NCBI GenBank assembly: GCA_947172355.1
Contig: CAMWBA010000015.1
Coordinates: forward strand, 1-32,250
Length of the DNA stretch: 32,250 bases
Direction: 5' to 3'
Origin: an uncultured Bacillota bacterium
GTDB lineage: Bacteria; Bacillota; Clostridia; Oscillospirales; Oscillospiraceae
Shown: one piece after another, positions 8,559 to 17,670 of the stretch
Layout of the letters: each line of letters starts with the position of its first letter
How positions within the stretch are numbered: the first letter of the stretch is position 1
Position numbers and translations under genes: made by a program
Notes under the pieces: generated by a model
Told to the model about the DNA's origin: nothing
The model's database searches: none
The model's input: only the letters and a program-made list of their open reading frames with translations

Positions 8559-10109
8559 CTAGTTCAGTCCCAGGCTGAGAATGGACGCGAATTTGTCCAA
8601 ATAGGCGGGGTCACAGTAGGTAAAGTTGTAATCATTGGGGTTGGCCCACAGCAAAAAGCTTTTGAACGCAGTCAGCAGCGCAGCGAGGGAAATGACAAAG
8701 CACCACCGCCTGCGGGATGTCTCCGGGGCGCTCTGGCAGAAAAAGCCAAAGGACAAAAAGCACAGCAGCCCCATCAGCCAGTAGAAATCGGAGCGGTAAC
8801 GCTCCAAAAGCCAGGGAGACATAAGCACCTCTGAAACAGTGATCAGGATGGGCAGGAGAAGCAGGATGGCGATAAAGCTCCGAAACCGCCTCGCTTTCAT
8901 CAAGGCCAGGGTATCCCGCTGCGCCAGGCAGAACAAGGCGAAGATGCACACCGGAAAGTTAATCAGTGCAGAGCTAATCGAGACATAAGGAAACTCCGGC
9001 TTGACTGCGTTGAAGAGCAAAAAGTTGCTCAGCAGACCGTTGACCACTTTGCACAGGTCGAAGCGGGAAAGGAGATTGCCATAGCTGCTCTGGTCCGTCA
9101 CGGTGATCTGATAGCTCTGTCCAAACTCGAAGGGGTTTTCAAAGCGGGCATAATTATAGGCCATCAGGGCGGCCCCCACCACAAGGTAGGGCAGGGCAAC
9201 GGCCGCAATCTGGCCCAGCAGCCTGCGGTCCCATCTCCTCCCTCTGACATAGTGGACCAGCATAGGCACCGCCAGCAGGTTGGCCAGGGCAACGGGAGGC
9301 CGGCATCCAAAGGCCAGCGCCCCCATCAGACTGCCCAGCACGCCCCATAGAGTCGCCCGTGTTTCGCTGGAGCTGTCCCATACTGCCCGGGCAAAAAAAT
9401 ACAGGCTCCACACCTCCATGCAGATGCCGGAGGCGATGGCTGTGCAGTACAGCGCCGGTGTCCCCGCCACATACCACACGCTCATCATGGAGAAGGCGGC
9501 GGACATACTGAGGTATGCCCCCCAGGACAGGGAGGGGAAGAACTTTCGCGCCAGCAGGCGGAACAGGAAAAAAACACCTACAATGAACAGGGCGGTAAAC
9601 ACCTGGGTCCCCTGATAGCTGAGCAGGGCGGTCCCCGTAATTACCCGGAAAGGGAGGAACACCAACAATACTGGCACCACCCCAAAATACATATAGTAGC
9701 GCCCATTATAAAAAGCGTGGTCCCAGTGGACCGACACGTCCAGCTCCACCCGCTTCATGGTGTCATAGGGGTTGTCCATCTCCAGTAGCCTGGGATCGAT
9801 GTCGTCGTAATCCATGTAAATATGGCCATTTAGTAAGGACTCTGCCATCACTTCATACTGATTTCTGTGCTGGGGAAACTCCCCGTTCCAATAGGGGCTG
9901 AGGGACATAGGAAGGATCCACACCAGAACGGTGGCCAAGGCCAGCCCAGCCATAACCAGCATTTCCCTGCGGCCGCAGATCTCCATATCCGTCCGGTTTA
10001 AAACTGCGTTGGGGCGCAGACAATAGACGGCGGCGGCCACTGCCCCCCAAAAGAGAACTCCTAACAGCCTAGCGTCCATAGCAACGGCGCGTCCAGCCCC
10101 ATACGGCAT
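8559..10109 (-). CDS. Polytopic membrane protein, GT-C glycosyltransferase-like
   Basis: About 516 residues with roughly ten to twelve hydrophobic segments. After the first two helices comes a large extracytoplasmic loop with conserved-looking acidic and aromatic residues (MDYDDIDPRLLEMDNPYD, WDHAFYNGRYYMYFGVVP), as expected of GT-C enzymes using lipid-linked sugars. No exact family is recognised. The frame opens at 10178, but a good promoter (TTGATA, 17 bases, TACTAT) abuts that codon, so translation probably begins later. ATG 10109 has AGGAGGGAAGG upstream and is preferred; ATG 10079 is also possible. The GT2 gene downstream on the same strand may supply the donor. Confidence 0.75.
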   Translation of the reverse strand: MPYGAGRAVAMDARLLGVLFWGAVAAAVYCLRPNAVLNRTDMEICGRREMLVMAGLALATVLVWILPMSLSPYWNGEFPQHRNQYEVMAESLLNGHIYMDYDDIDPRLLEMDNPYDTMKRVELDVSVHWDHAFYNGRYYMYFGVVPVLLVFLPFRVITGTALLSYQGTQVFTALFIVGVFFLFRLLARKFFPSLSWGAYLSMSAAFSMMSVWYVAGTPALYCTAIASGICMEVWSLYFFARAVWDSSSETRATLWGVLGSLMGALAFGCRPPVALANLLAVPMLVHYVRGRRWDRRLLGQIAAVALPYLVVGAALMAYNYARFENPFEFGQSYQITVTDQSSYGNLLSRFDLCKVVNGLLSNFLLFNAVKPEFPYVSISSALINFPVCIFALFCLAQRDTLALMKARRFRSFIAILLLLPILITVSEVLMSPWLLERYRSDFYWLMGLLCFLSFGFFCQSAPETSRRRWCFVISLAALLTAFKSFLLWANPNDYNFTYCDPAYLDKFASILSLGLN

Positions 10110-10178
10110 CCAACGCGCCTTCCCTCCTGTCCCAATAATGATGGGCAGCCCTTCCACCCACTTCAGATTATCCCTCAT

Positions 10179-10207
10179 ATAGTATCAAACTTTTTCTCAA
10201 ATATCAA
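10179..10207 (-). promoter_or_regulatory. Promoter for the GT-C-like and GT2 genes
   Basis: On the minus strand, TTGATA (10202-10207), a 17-base spacer and TACTAT (10179-10184). The -10 ends at the codon ATG 10178, which argues for a later translation start. Confidence 0.6.
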
Positions 10208-10248
10208 TAGCTTGTCTGCATATTGTTGTCAGGTTTTCCCTATTTCCG

Positions 10249-10286
10249 AAAAAAGCAGGGAGGGCCGTTTTTTAACAGCCCTCCCT
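10249..10286 (-). terminator. Terminator of the amylosucrase operon
   Basis: AGGGAGGGC (10257-10265) pairs perfectly with GCCCTCCCT (10278-10286). On the minus strand the stem is followed by GCTTTTTT. It lies just past the amylosucrase stop at 10300. Confidence 0.88.
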
Positions 10287-10299
10287 ATTATGGCGGTTA

Positions 10300-12147
10300 T
10301 CACTCCGCCCCGTCCCGCAGCAGCCAGGCAAAGCCGTTGGGCCACAGCTCAATGGAACGAATGCCGCTGTATTGTGTACCATACATCAGCTCGGTGTAGG
10401 TGCCTTCCCGGTCCACACCTGCATGGACAAATTGGCTGCTGAAGTTAAACAGGCACACCAGTTCCCGATCCCCGGCCCTGCGGCACAGGGCCAGCACCCG
10501 GCGGTCACCGCTGTCCTCCACAGACACATCGGCTCCGGCATCGAAGCAGGGCTCTCCGGCCCGAATTTTCTCCAGCCGGCGCAAGCCTTGAAACAGCTTG
10601 CCCTGATAGGTGCCCGGGTCGGTCCGGTTCTCGGCTAATCCCCACTGGAATGTTCCGCGATGAATATACCGGCTGTCATCTCGCTTATCCGGATCGTTGT
10701 GATAGGTGTAGTCGTTGAGCTGGCCCACCTCGTCTCCGCTGTAAATCACCGGAATCCCGCTTTGCGACAGCATCCAGGCGTGGAGGGTCAGATCGCAGGC
10801 CACCGCACGCTCCAGTTTGAAGGGGTCCCCCTCAAAGTCGGCGGCCTCCACCCCGCACAGCGAGGCGGTGGTGCCGCACAGGCGGGCGTCCCCCAGCCGT
10901 GGGTCGTCGTTGTACAGTTCCCCCCGGGCAGGGCTGCCCGGCCACCGTCCGGTAAACCAGTCGTTGAGATACCGCTTGTGAGCCACCTCTCCGGCGCCAA
11001 AGTTCTCCTGGAGCCAGGGGTAGTCCAGCCCCCAGCCGATGTCGTCGTGGCAGCGCAGGTAGTTCAAAAACAGGAAGTCTTTGGGCAGCGCACAGACCGC
11101 CTCCATCTGCCGTTTCAGCAAGGAGGCGTCTCCGGCGGCCAAGGTGTGCCAGGTGGTACACATGGTGGTGACATTGTAGAGCATATGGCACTCAGGCCTT
11201 TCGGGGGTGCCGAAGTAGGGGGCCACCTTGGCCGGCTCCATCACCACCTCCCCCAGCAGGAGGACGCTGGGACAGACAATCTCACACACGATGCGCAGCA
11301 TCCGGGCCAGGGTGTGGACCTGGGGCAAATTCCGGCAGTTGGTGCCCAGCTCCTTCCAGATGTAAGGGATAGCATCCAGGCGGATAACGTCGATGCCCCG
11401 GTTTGCCAGAAAGAGGAGGTTTTCCGTCATGTCGTTGAACACCACAGGGTTGGCATAGTTCAGGTCCCACTGATAGGGGTAGAAGTTGGTCATAACAATC
11501 CAGCCATTCTCCAGCTGGGTAAAGCTGCCCGGGGCTGTGGTGGGGAATACCTGGGGGATGGTCCGTTCAAACTGACGTGGGATGTCCCAGCTGTCATAGA
11601 AAAAATACCGCTTCTGGAAGCCCGATTCCCCGGCCCGTGCTTTTTTCGCCCACTCATGGTCTTCGCTGGTGTGGTTCATCACAAAGTCCAGGCACAGGCA
11701 GATACCCGCCCGCCGGCAGGCGTTGGCCAGGGTCTCCAGATCCGCCATCGTCCCCAGATCCGGCCGGACACTCCGGAAATCGGAGACGGCGTACCCTCCG
11801 TCGCTGCGGCCCTTCGGCGTGTCCAGCAGGGGCATCAAGTGAAGGTAGTTCACCCCACACGCTTTGAGGTAGGGCAGTTTCTTTTTTACGCCCTCCAGAT
11901 TGCCGGCGAAAGCATCCACATAGAGCATCATGCCCAGCAGATCCCGCCGGCGATACCAGCCCGGGTCTGCTTCCCGGCGTGTATCCTGGTCCCGAAGGGC
12001 TTTTTTCCGCTCCTTCCAGCACCGCTCCAGCATGGAAATGAAATAGCCATAGGCCGCTTCGTCGTGGTACAGCTCCAGATAGAGCCATTTCAGCTCGTCG
12101 CGGTGACGGGCAAACCGGCTATGAAACACAGTCTTTCTAGCATTCAT
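10300..12147 (-). CDS. Amylosucrase-type glucosidase (GH13 subfamily 4)
   Basis: A 615-residue enzyme without a signal peptide, so cytosolic. Amylosucrases act on sucrose, releasing fructose and transferring glucose to an alpha-1,4-glucan or to water. Segments matching Neisseria amylosucrase are LYVDAFAGNLEGVKKKLPY, YLHLMPLLDTPKGRSDGGYA, GIDVIRLDAIPYIWKELG with the nucleophile Asp258, LLLGEVVMEP with the acid/base Glu300, and RCHDDIGWG (His367, Asp368). An N-terminal helical region precedes the barrel, unlike shorter sucrose phosphorylases (about 490 residues). The chosen ATG 12147 has GGAGG eight bases upstream; ATG 12162 is less likely. It overlaps the DUF624 gene by 11 bases. Hydrolysis versus polymer synthesis cannot be decided here. 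Confidence 0.9.
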   Translation of the reverse strand: MNARKTVFHSRFARHRDELKWLYLELYHDEAAYGYFISMLERCWKERKKALRDQDTRREADPGWYRRRDLLGMMLYVDAFAGNLEGVKKKLPYLKACGVNYLHLMPLLDTPKGRSDGGYAVSDFRSVRPDLGTMADLETLANACRRAGICLCLDFVMNHTSEDHEWAKKARAGESGFQKRYFFYDSWDIPRQFERTIPQVFPTTAPGSFTQLENGWIVMTNFYPYQWDLNYANPVVFNDMTENLLFLANRGIDVIRLDAIPYIWKELGTNCRNLPQVHTLARMLRIVCEIVCPSVLLLGEVVMEPAKVAPYFGTPERPECHMLYNVTTMCTTWHTLAAGDASLLKRQMEAVCALPKDFLFLNYLRCHDDIGWGLDYPWLQENFGAGEVAHKRYLNDWFTGRWPGSPARGELYNDDPRLGDARLCGTTASLCGVEAADFEGDPFKLERAVACDLTLHAWMLSQSGIPVIYSGDEVGQLNDYTYHNDPDKRDDSRYIHRGTFQWGLAENRTDPGTYQGKLFQGLRRLEKIRAGEPCFDAGADVSVEDSGDRRVLALCRRAGDRELVCLFNFSSQFVHAGVDREGTYTELMYGTQYSGIRSIELWPNGFAWLLRDGAE

Positions 12148-12820
12148 CGCTGTCGCCTCCAAATTGCTTCAAAATGGTGCGGATGAAAAAGTTTCCCAGC
12201 AGACAAGGGACGGAAAAGCCAATGAAAAGAAGGTAAATGGCGCTGATGGGAAATGCCAGCACCGCTGCTGCGATGGTTCCGTAGACAGACAAAGCGGCCA
12301 GCGCCGCCCGCATGGGCCTTCCAATCCCCAGAATCAAGGCCAGGCGCAGGCACACCCCGACCGGGCGGTCTGTGGTCAAAAAGCCGTAGAGATAGGTAGA
12401 GGCCAGCACTGTCACCAGAAACACGGTGGAACAAAGCAAAAAGGGGGCTAGAAACAGGGGCTGGCTTGCAGCCCGGCTCAAATAAAACCAAATTCCGCAG
12501 CCGGACAGCACCAGGGGAAGAACCACCAGCACAAAGCCGGCATATCCCCGCTTCCAATACCGGCAGAAGGCGGTGCGGTAATGATAGAAACACAGCACCG
12601 GCTGGTCCAGCACCATCTTGCGCACCACCTGGTTCATGGCCATCAGTGCGGCAGGGATGGTCACAAGGGGAATGCAGCTGACCAGAAACAGCAGGTTGAG
12701 CTGAAGCAGTGCAGCACACTCCAGAGACAAGATCTCCAGCAGGCGGGCCATCCCGGTTTTTTCCGGGGCGTTTGGGTCAATGCCCGGTCCGGGGGTGGCG
12801 TAATCCTTTTTCAAAAACAT
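12137..12820 (-). CDS. DUF624 (YesL-like) membrane protein
   Basis: A 227-residue protein with about five membrane segments (LNLLFLVSCIPLVTIPAALM, GFVLVVLPLVLSGCGIWFYL, LAPFLLCSTVFLVTVLAST and two more near the C-terminus) and the family-typical stretch MNQVVRKMVLDQPVLCFYHY. YesL-like proteins usually accompany carbohydrate ABC transporters; their role is not established. ATG 12820 follows GGAGAGGAG at eight bases. The frame is open further upstream through the promoter, so the longer form is rejected. It is co-transcribed with amylosucrase and divergent from the ABC ATPase. Confidence 0.85.
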   Translation of the reverse strand: MFLKKDYATPGPGIDPNAPEKTGMARLLEILSLECAALLQLNLLFLVSCIPLVTIPAALMAMNQVVRKMVLDQPVLCFYHYRTAFCRYWKRGYAGFVLVVLPLVLSGCGIWFYLSRAASQPLFLAPFLLCSTVFLVTVLASTYLYGFLTTDRPVGVCLRLALILGIGRPMRAALAALSVYGTIAAAVLAFPISAIYLLFIGFSVPCLLGNFFIRTILKQFGGDSDEC

Positions 12821-12855
12821 GAGACCGCTCCTCTCCTGAACCTTGTTGACTGTGA

Positions 12856-12884
12856 AGTATATCATACCCGCCCGCTGGGGGCAA
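12856..12884 (-). promoter_or_regulatory. Promoter of the DUF624-amylosucrase operon
   Basis: On the minus strand, TTGCCC (12879-12884), a 17-base spacer and TATACT (12856-12861), about 35 bases before the DUF624 start. Confidence 0.5.
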
Positions 12885-12967
12885 GGGCAAGAATCTGATG
12901 TGCCGGGTAATTTTTTTAGATCTGGGCAAAAGGTCAATATTTTACTGGCTCCATCTTAAATTTACCC

Positions 12968-12996
12968 TTGTACACAGCAAAAAGCCGTGCTATTCT
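12968..12996 (+). promoter_or_regulatory. Promoter of the MsmK-like ATPase gene
   Basis: TTGTAC (12968-12973), a 17-base spacer and TATTCT (12991-12996), with AGGAGG at 13011-13016 and the start codon at 13027. Confidence 0.5.
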
Positions 12997-13026
12997 GTTG
13001 CCAAAATCAAAGGAGGAGATTACACT

Positions 13027-14124
13027 ATGGCCAGCATTACTTTTAAGCATGTGGAAAAGACCTACCCCGGTAATGTCACCGTCGTCCCCGATCTGAACCT
13101 GGAGATTCAGGACAAGGAGTTTGTCATTTTGGTCGGCCCCTCCGGCTGCGGCAAGTCCACCACCCTGCGGATGATCGCCGGTCTGGAGGACATCAGCAGC
13201 GGTGAACTGTACATCGGCGACCGGGTGGTCAACGACGTGGCCCCCAAGGACCGAAACATTGCCATGGTCTTCCAGAACTACGCGTTGTACCCCCATATGA
13301 CCGTCTATAAAAACATTGCATTCGGTTTGATGCAGGCCAAGGTGCCCAAGGACGAGATTGACCGCCGGGTCCATGAGGCGGCCAAGGCCCTGGACCTAGA
13401 GCCCTACCTGAACCGCAAGCCCAAGGCCCTGTCCGGCGGCCAGCGCCAGCGTGTGGCTTTAGGCCGCGCCATGGTCCGCAACCCGGCCGTCTTCCTTCTG
13501 GACGAACCGCTGTCCAACCTGGACGCCAAACTGCGTACCGCCATGCGGGCGGAAATCAGCCGGCTTCACAAGCGCCTTCAGACCACCTTTGTCTATGTCA
13601 CCCACGACCAGACCGAGGCCATGACCATGGGCGACCGGATCGTGGTCATGAAAAACGGCATCATTCAGCAGAACGACACCCCTCAGAACCTGTACGACTA
13701 CCCCTGCAACCTGTTCGTAGCCGGCTTTATCGGCTCCCCCCAGATGAACTTCCTGGATGTGGTCATCACCCAGAAGGACGGCGGCTACTGCGCTCAGGCA
13801 GGGGGAAATTCCATCGCGCTGTCTCCCGAGATGGACAAAGCCGCCTTGGCCCCCTATGTAGGCAAGACCATGGTGCTGGGTATCCGGCCCGAGGATTTAG
13901 AGGCGGTGGATGCCGGTTCCAGCCACGATTTGGAAGGCAAGATTGAGATCGCTGAGCTGATGGGTGCAGAAATCAACCTCCACGTGGACTTCCAGGGCAC
14001 CCGCCTGGTGGTTCGCGCCCCCTCCACCTATGCCGGCCGCGAGGGCGATATGGCCGCTCTCAAGCTCAAGACCCATAAAATCCACCTGTTCGACAAGGAG
14101 ACCGAACTGGCTGTCGCCCACTGA
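13027..14124 (+). CDS. msmK: Sugar ABC transporter ATPase (MsmK/UgpC type)
   Basis: A 365-residue ATPase: Walker A GPSGCGKST, Q-loop VFQNYALYPHMTV, signature LSGGQRQRVALGRA, Walker B VFLLDEPLSNLDAKLR and switch THDQTEA, followed by a C-terminal TOBE-type regulatory domain (about residues 240-365, including GIRPEDLEAVD). Such ATPases power CUT1 sugar importers and often serve several permease sets. Here the binding protein and both permeases are encoded 1.3 kb downstream. ATG 13027 follows AGGAGG by ten bases. A strong terminator follows, so it is transcribed apart from the permeases, consistent with a shared ATPase. Confidence 0.93.
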   Translation: MASITFKHVEKTYPGNVTVVPDLNLEIQDKEFVILVGPSGCGKSTTLRMIAGLEDISSGELYIGDRVVNDVAPKDRNIAMVFQNYALYPHMTVYKNIAFGLMQAKVPKDEIDRRVHEAAKALDLEPYLNRKPKALSGGQRQRVALGRAMVRNPAVFLLDEPLSNLDAKLRTAMRAEISRLHKRLQTTFVYVTHDQTEAMTMGDRIVVMKNGIIQQNDTPQNLYDYPCNLFVAGFIGSPQMNFLDVVITQKDGGYCAQAGGNSIALSPEMDKAALAPYVGKTMVLGIRPEDLEAVDAGSSHDLEGKIEIAELMGAEINLHVDFQGTRLVVRAPSTYAGREGDMAALKLKTHKIHLFDKETELAVAH

Positions 14125-14150
14125 TCAAGGGCATAAACGCTCACTGTTCA

Positions 14151-14190
14151 AACGCAGTATGGCGGGTCTGCCCCGCCATACTGCGTTTTT
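14151..14190 (+). terminator. Strong terminator after msmK
   Basis: A perfect 16 bp stem (14151-14166 with 14172-14187, loop of five) runs into TTTTT (14186-14190), 27 bases past the msmK stop. Confidence 0.95.
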
Positions 14191-14308
14191 GCATCGCCGC
14201 TGCGTCATCCCCCGTCAGCACCGGAAAGCCACGACTTATGCTGTGATCCAGCGGACCTTTGCCCGCCGGATATGTACTCTGCCATAAAAACAACCGCGGA
14301 GGTTTGGT

Positions 14309-15175
14309 ATGCCGTCTTTTCAAACTGAACAAAGAAATCTCCAGCCAACAGCCCCAGATGATGCCGTCAGCGGACTGCTGGCACTGCCGTTGGCGCAAAT
14401 CCTTCCACTCACCGCAGGCGCCCGTTCCAACGGATATGGCAAGACAGGGGACTACATCCTGGCGGCCGCAGTCCAAGGCAGTCTGACCGTCTCTGCCCGC
14501 AGTCACTACGCCCTGCTGGACCCTGGTCAGGCTTTTCTGATGGCCAGTCCCGGAGAGTACACCATTCAGTCGGTCTCAGATGGGCTTTGTATGCTTCTGC
14601 TCCTTCGGGGAGAACTGGTCCCTCGTCTGCTGGAGGGCCGGCTCACAGAGGGCTCCGCCCTCTTTTCCGGCGGCGGGGCCGCTGTACGAGAGGCCGCCCT
14701 CTCTCTGGCCGTGTTGGAGGACGAGCAGGGCTGTGCTCCCGGCGAGACGGCCTCCGCCCTGGCCTATTCTCTGCTGCTCAAGCTGAGGACCATGCCCCAA
14801 CAGCCCGGAGAAAGCCTGGGCTCCCCCCTGGTAGAAGGGGCGCTGGCCATCATTCAGCAGGAACTCCCCTTTTTGGAGGGTGTGGAGGAGCTGGCAGGAC
14901 GGCTGGAGGTGTCCGCCGCCCATCTGAGCCGGGTGTTTTCCAAAAAGATTGGGCTTTCTCCGGGGAAATACATCACCCGAATGCGGGTGGAATACGCTAA
15001 GCTGCTGCTGCGGGACCCAGACATTACCATCACCTATGTGGCGGAGGCCTCCGGCTTTGCCAACGCCAACTATTTTTCCAAGGTATTCCGCAAAGAAACG
15101 GGTATGTCTCCCAGCGAATATTTGGAAAGCGTCCCCCGCCGGCCTGGGGAGAAAATCGCGCATTTTGACGTATAA
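14309..15175 (+). CDS. AraC-family regulator, likely of the sugar ABC operon
   Basis: A 288-residue protein. The N-terminal half (about 1-160) has a cupin-like pattern of a sugar-sensing domain (LDPGQAFLMASPGEYTIQS). The last 100 residues hold two helix-turn-helix motifs, with LAGRLEVSAAHLSRVFSKKIG and ITYVAEASGFANANYFSKVFRKETGMSPSEYL. GGAGG lies seven bases before ATG 14309. It is upstream of, and co-directional with, the binding-protein gene, the position of MsmR/RafR activators. The operon promoter has a weak -35 and two dyads, fitting activator control. Confidence 0.92.
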   Translation: MPSFQTEQRNLQPTAPDDAVSGLLALPLAQILPLTAGARSNGYGKTGDYILAAAVQGSLTVSARSHYALLDPGQAFLMASPGEYTIQSVSDGLCMLLLLRGELVPRLLEGRLTEGSALFSGGGAAVREAALSLAVLEDEQGCAPGETASALAYSLLLKLRTMPQQPGESLGSPLVEGALAIIQQELPFLEGVEELAGRLEVSAAHLSRVFSKKIGLSPGKYITRMRVEYAKLLLRDPDITITYVAEASGFANANYFSKVFRKETGMSPSEYLESVPRRPGEKIAHFDV

Positions 15176-15275
15176 AAGCCTTTCCCGCCGCAGCAAACCA
15201 ATGCCGAAAAGCGAACCTTCTCTATTTTATACAAATCAAATATTTCAATTCTGTGTATTATTAACGATTTTTTGA

Positions 15276-15340
15276 AAAATATACCCGGATGTTGCCCGAC
15301 TTGCACGATACGTCACCAATGCAACATTCTGGTATATTTT
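15276..15340 (+). promoter_or_regulatory. Large imperfect inverted repeat upstream of the sugar operon
   Basis: A 20-base arm at 15276-15295 (AAAATATACCCGGATGTTGC) matches the reverse complement of 15321-15340 at 18 of 20 positions, with 25 bases between them. It lies between the AraC gene and the operon start. It could be a pair of regulator sites or an RNA hairpin; no U-run follows. Confidence 0.55.
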
Positions 15341-15393
15341 ATAAATTCCTGTCCATTTACACACCGCTAAGCCAGTATTATCATTTTATTACC

Positions 15394-15411
15394 ACATGGC
15401 AAGTGCCATGT
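15394..15411 (+). promoter_or_regulatory. 18 bp perfect palindrome before the binding-protein gene
   Basis: ACATGGCA, two bases, TGCCATGT. It sits about 12 bases after a possible -10 TATTAT (15377-15382), which lacks a good -35, and 40 bases before the start codon. Its place near the expected transcription start suggests an operator. Confidence 0.5.
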
Positions 15412-15451
15412 AACAGCTTGCAGGCGAACCATATCGTAGAGGAGTGGAGTT

Positions 15452-16735
15452 ATGAAGAAAATACCCCGTTTGATCACAGCCCTGCTGGCCATAACGCTGC
15501 TGCTGTCCCTGTCCGGGTGCGGCGCGTCAGACGGCAAGACCCACCTTACCTTCCAGATTTGGGATGTCGGCCAGCGTCCCGGTATGCAGGCCATCTGTGA
15601 TGCCTACACCGCCCAGCACCCCGATGTGGAAATTGAGGTCCAGGTCACCAGCTGGAGCGAGTACTGGACCAAGCTGGAGGCCGCTGCCGAATCCAACACC
15701 ATGCCGGACGTTTTCTGGATGCACACCGATCAGATTCTCTACTACGCCGATTTCGGCATTCTGGCCGATGTGACCGATCTCTATGAGGACCCCAACTTCT
15801 GGACCGACCACTATTCCGACGTGTCCATTTCCAATGTCACCGCCTCAGACGGGCGGATGTACGGCGTGCCCAAGGACAAGGACAACGTGGTGCTGGTGTA
15901 CAACAAGAACCTGTTCGATCAGGCCGGCCTCTCCTATCCCGACGAGAGCTGGACCTGGGATGACCTGGAGCGCGCCTCCCAGCAGATTTACGACAAGACC
16001 GGCAAATACGGCTACCTCGCCTACAATGACGAGCAGCTGGGCTACTGGAACTTCGTCTATCAGAACGGCGGCTACATCCTGGACCCGGAGACCAACATCC
16101 ATGCTGGCTACACCCAGCCCGCCACGGCGGAGGCCATCAAGTACTATGTGGGCCTCCAGCAGAACGACTGGTGCCCCGACCAGAAATACTTTGCCGAGAC
16201 CACCCCTGGCACCGCCTTCTTCGGCGCGCAGGAGGGCGCTATGTTCTTTGAGGGCAGCTGGAACCTGCTGGCCACCCTGCAAAACTACCCCAATCTGGTG
16301 GGCATGTGGGACATCGCTCCCCTCCCCAAGTGCCCTGACCCCGTCAGCGGCGACGGCCGGGGAACCATCTCCAACGGTCTGTGCTACGCCACCGCCGCCA
16401 AGGGAAAGAACCTGGAAATCGTCAAGGATGTGCTCCGCTTCTTCGGCTCTGAGGAGGGCCAGCGCATTCAGGGCGAGTCCGGCGCGGCCATCCCCGCCTA
16501 TCTGGGCCAGGAGGAGACCTGGTCCACCGTGTTCCAGAATTTTGACTACATGCTGAATTTGGATGTCTGCTACGACCAGTTCGAGTACTGTGTGCAGTAC
16601 GTCAACAACGCCACCCGCCGCAAGTGGAAATCCACCGTGTCCGACGAGATGGTCCGTGTCTACAACGGCTCTGACATCGACGCGTCCCTGGCCAAAATGC
16701 AGGAGATTGCGGAAAGCTACGTCATTTCGGATTGA
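15452..16735 (+). CDS. Sugar ABC transporter binding lipoprotein (MsmE-like)
   Basis: A 427-residue extracytoplasmic solute-binding protein of the CUT1 group. It has a lipoprotein signal: basic start, hydrophobic core and lipobox LSGC with Cys23 as the lipidated residue. Typical segments follow: LTFQIWDVGQRPGMQ, NTMPDVFWMHTDQILYYAD, GVPKDKDNVVLVYNKNLFD and EGAMFFEGSWNL. It delivers an oligosaccharide to the two permeases directly downstream. GGAG precedes the ATG. The neighbouring alpha-galactosidase and amylosucrase suggest raffinose- or melibiose-type substrates; specificity cannot be read from sequence. Confidence 0.93.
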   Translation: MKKIPRLITALLAITLLLSLSGCGASDGKTHLTFQIWDVGQRPGMQAICDAYTAQHPDVEIEVQVTSWSEYWTKLEAAAESNTMPDVFWMHTDQILYYADFGILADVTDLYEDPNFWTDHYSDVSISNVTASDGRMYGVPKDKDNVVLVYNKNLFDQAGLSYPDESWTWDDLERASQQIYDKTGKYGYLAYNDEQLGYWNFVYQNGGYILDPETNIHAGYTQPATAEAIKYYVGLQQNDWCPDQKYFAETTPGTAFFGAQEGAMFFEGSWNLLATLQNYPNLVGMWDIAPLPKCPDPVSGDGRGTISNGLCYATAAKGKNLEIVKDVLRFFGSEEGQRIQGESGAAIPAYLGQEETWSTVFQNFDYMLNLDVCYDQFEYCVQYVNNATRRKWKSTVSDEMVRVYNGSDIDASLAKMQEIAESYVISD

Positions 16736-16757
16736 TTGAGGGAGAGGAGGTATTTTT

Positions 16758-17654
16758 GTGAAGGAAAAACGAATTCAGCTCTCTGCCGCCGCCCGGCGGG
16801 AGGAAAACTGGGCCTACATCATGATCGCACCCACCATCCTAGGTCTGGTGATTTTGAACCTGTGGCCCTTCGTCCAGACCATCTGCACCAGCTTCTGTGA
16901 GCACCTGGGCTTTGGCCACTACCAGTTTATCGGCCTGGGCAACTACGTCCGGATGTTCCAGAACGGCGACTTCTGGAAGGCCACCTGGAACACCGTCTTC
17001 TTCTGTATCCTCACCGTCCCCCTGGGCATGGCCCTGGCCCTGGGCATCGCCATGCTGCTCAACGCCAAGGTCAAGTTCAAAGGTGGGTTCCGCACCATCT
17101 TCTTCCTGCCTCTGGTGTGCGCCCCCGCCGCCGTGACCATGGTGTGGCGCTGGATCTTCAACAGCAACTACGGCATTTTGAACCAGCTGCTGGGCACCAA
17201 TATCGGCTGGATCACCGACCCTAAGTTCATTATGATCTCCTGCGCCATTGTGGCCATCTGGAGCAACATCGGCTACGATGCGGTACTGCTGCTGGCCGGT
17301 CTGCAGAACATCTCCAAGTCCTACTACGAGGCCGCCAACATCGACGGCGCCAGCAAGCCCACCCAGTTCTTTCAGATCACCCTGCCTATGATCTCTCCCA
17401 GCCTGTTCTCCGTGCTGATCATGCGCCTGATGTCCTCCATGAAGGTCTACGACCTGATCTACATGATGGTGGAGGAGACCAGCCCGGTGGTCACCGACGT
17501 ACAGAGCCTGATGTATCTGTTCTACCGCTCCTCCTTTGTGGCGGGCGAGCGCGGCTACGGCTCCGCCATTGTCATCTGGACCGTGCTTCTCATCGGAATT
17601 GTGACGCTGATCCAGTTCCAGGGCCAGAAGAAGTGGGTCAACTACGACGTGTAA
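16758..17654 (+). CDS. Sugar ABC transporter permease 1 (MsmF/MalF type)
   Basis: A 298-residue inner-membrane permease with six predicted helices and the EAA loop YYEAANIDGASKPTQFFQI, which docks on the ATPase. The start is GTG 16758, seven bases after GGAGAGGAGG (16741-16750). It lies 22 bases after the binding-protein gene and 16 before the second permease, so the three form one operon. The ATPase is encoded separately as msmK. Confidence 0.93.
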   Translation: MKEKRIQLSAAARREENWAYIMIAPTILGLVILNLWPFVQTICTSFCEHLGFGHYQFIGLGNYVRMFQNGDFWKATWNTVFFCILTVPLGMALALGIAMLLNAKVKFKGGFRTIFFLPLVCAPAAVTMVWRWIFNSNYGILNQLLGTNIGWITDPKFIMISCAIVAIWSNIGYDAVLLLAGLQNISKSYYEAANIDGASKPTQFFQITLPMISPSLFSVLIMRLMSSMKVYDLIYMMVEETSPVVTDVQSLMYLFYRSSFVAGERGYGSAIVIWTVLLIGIVTLIQFQGQKKWVNYDV

Positions 17655-17670
17655 GAAAGGAGGAATTTTG

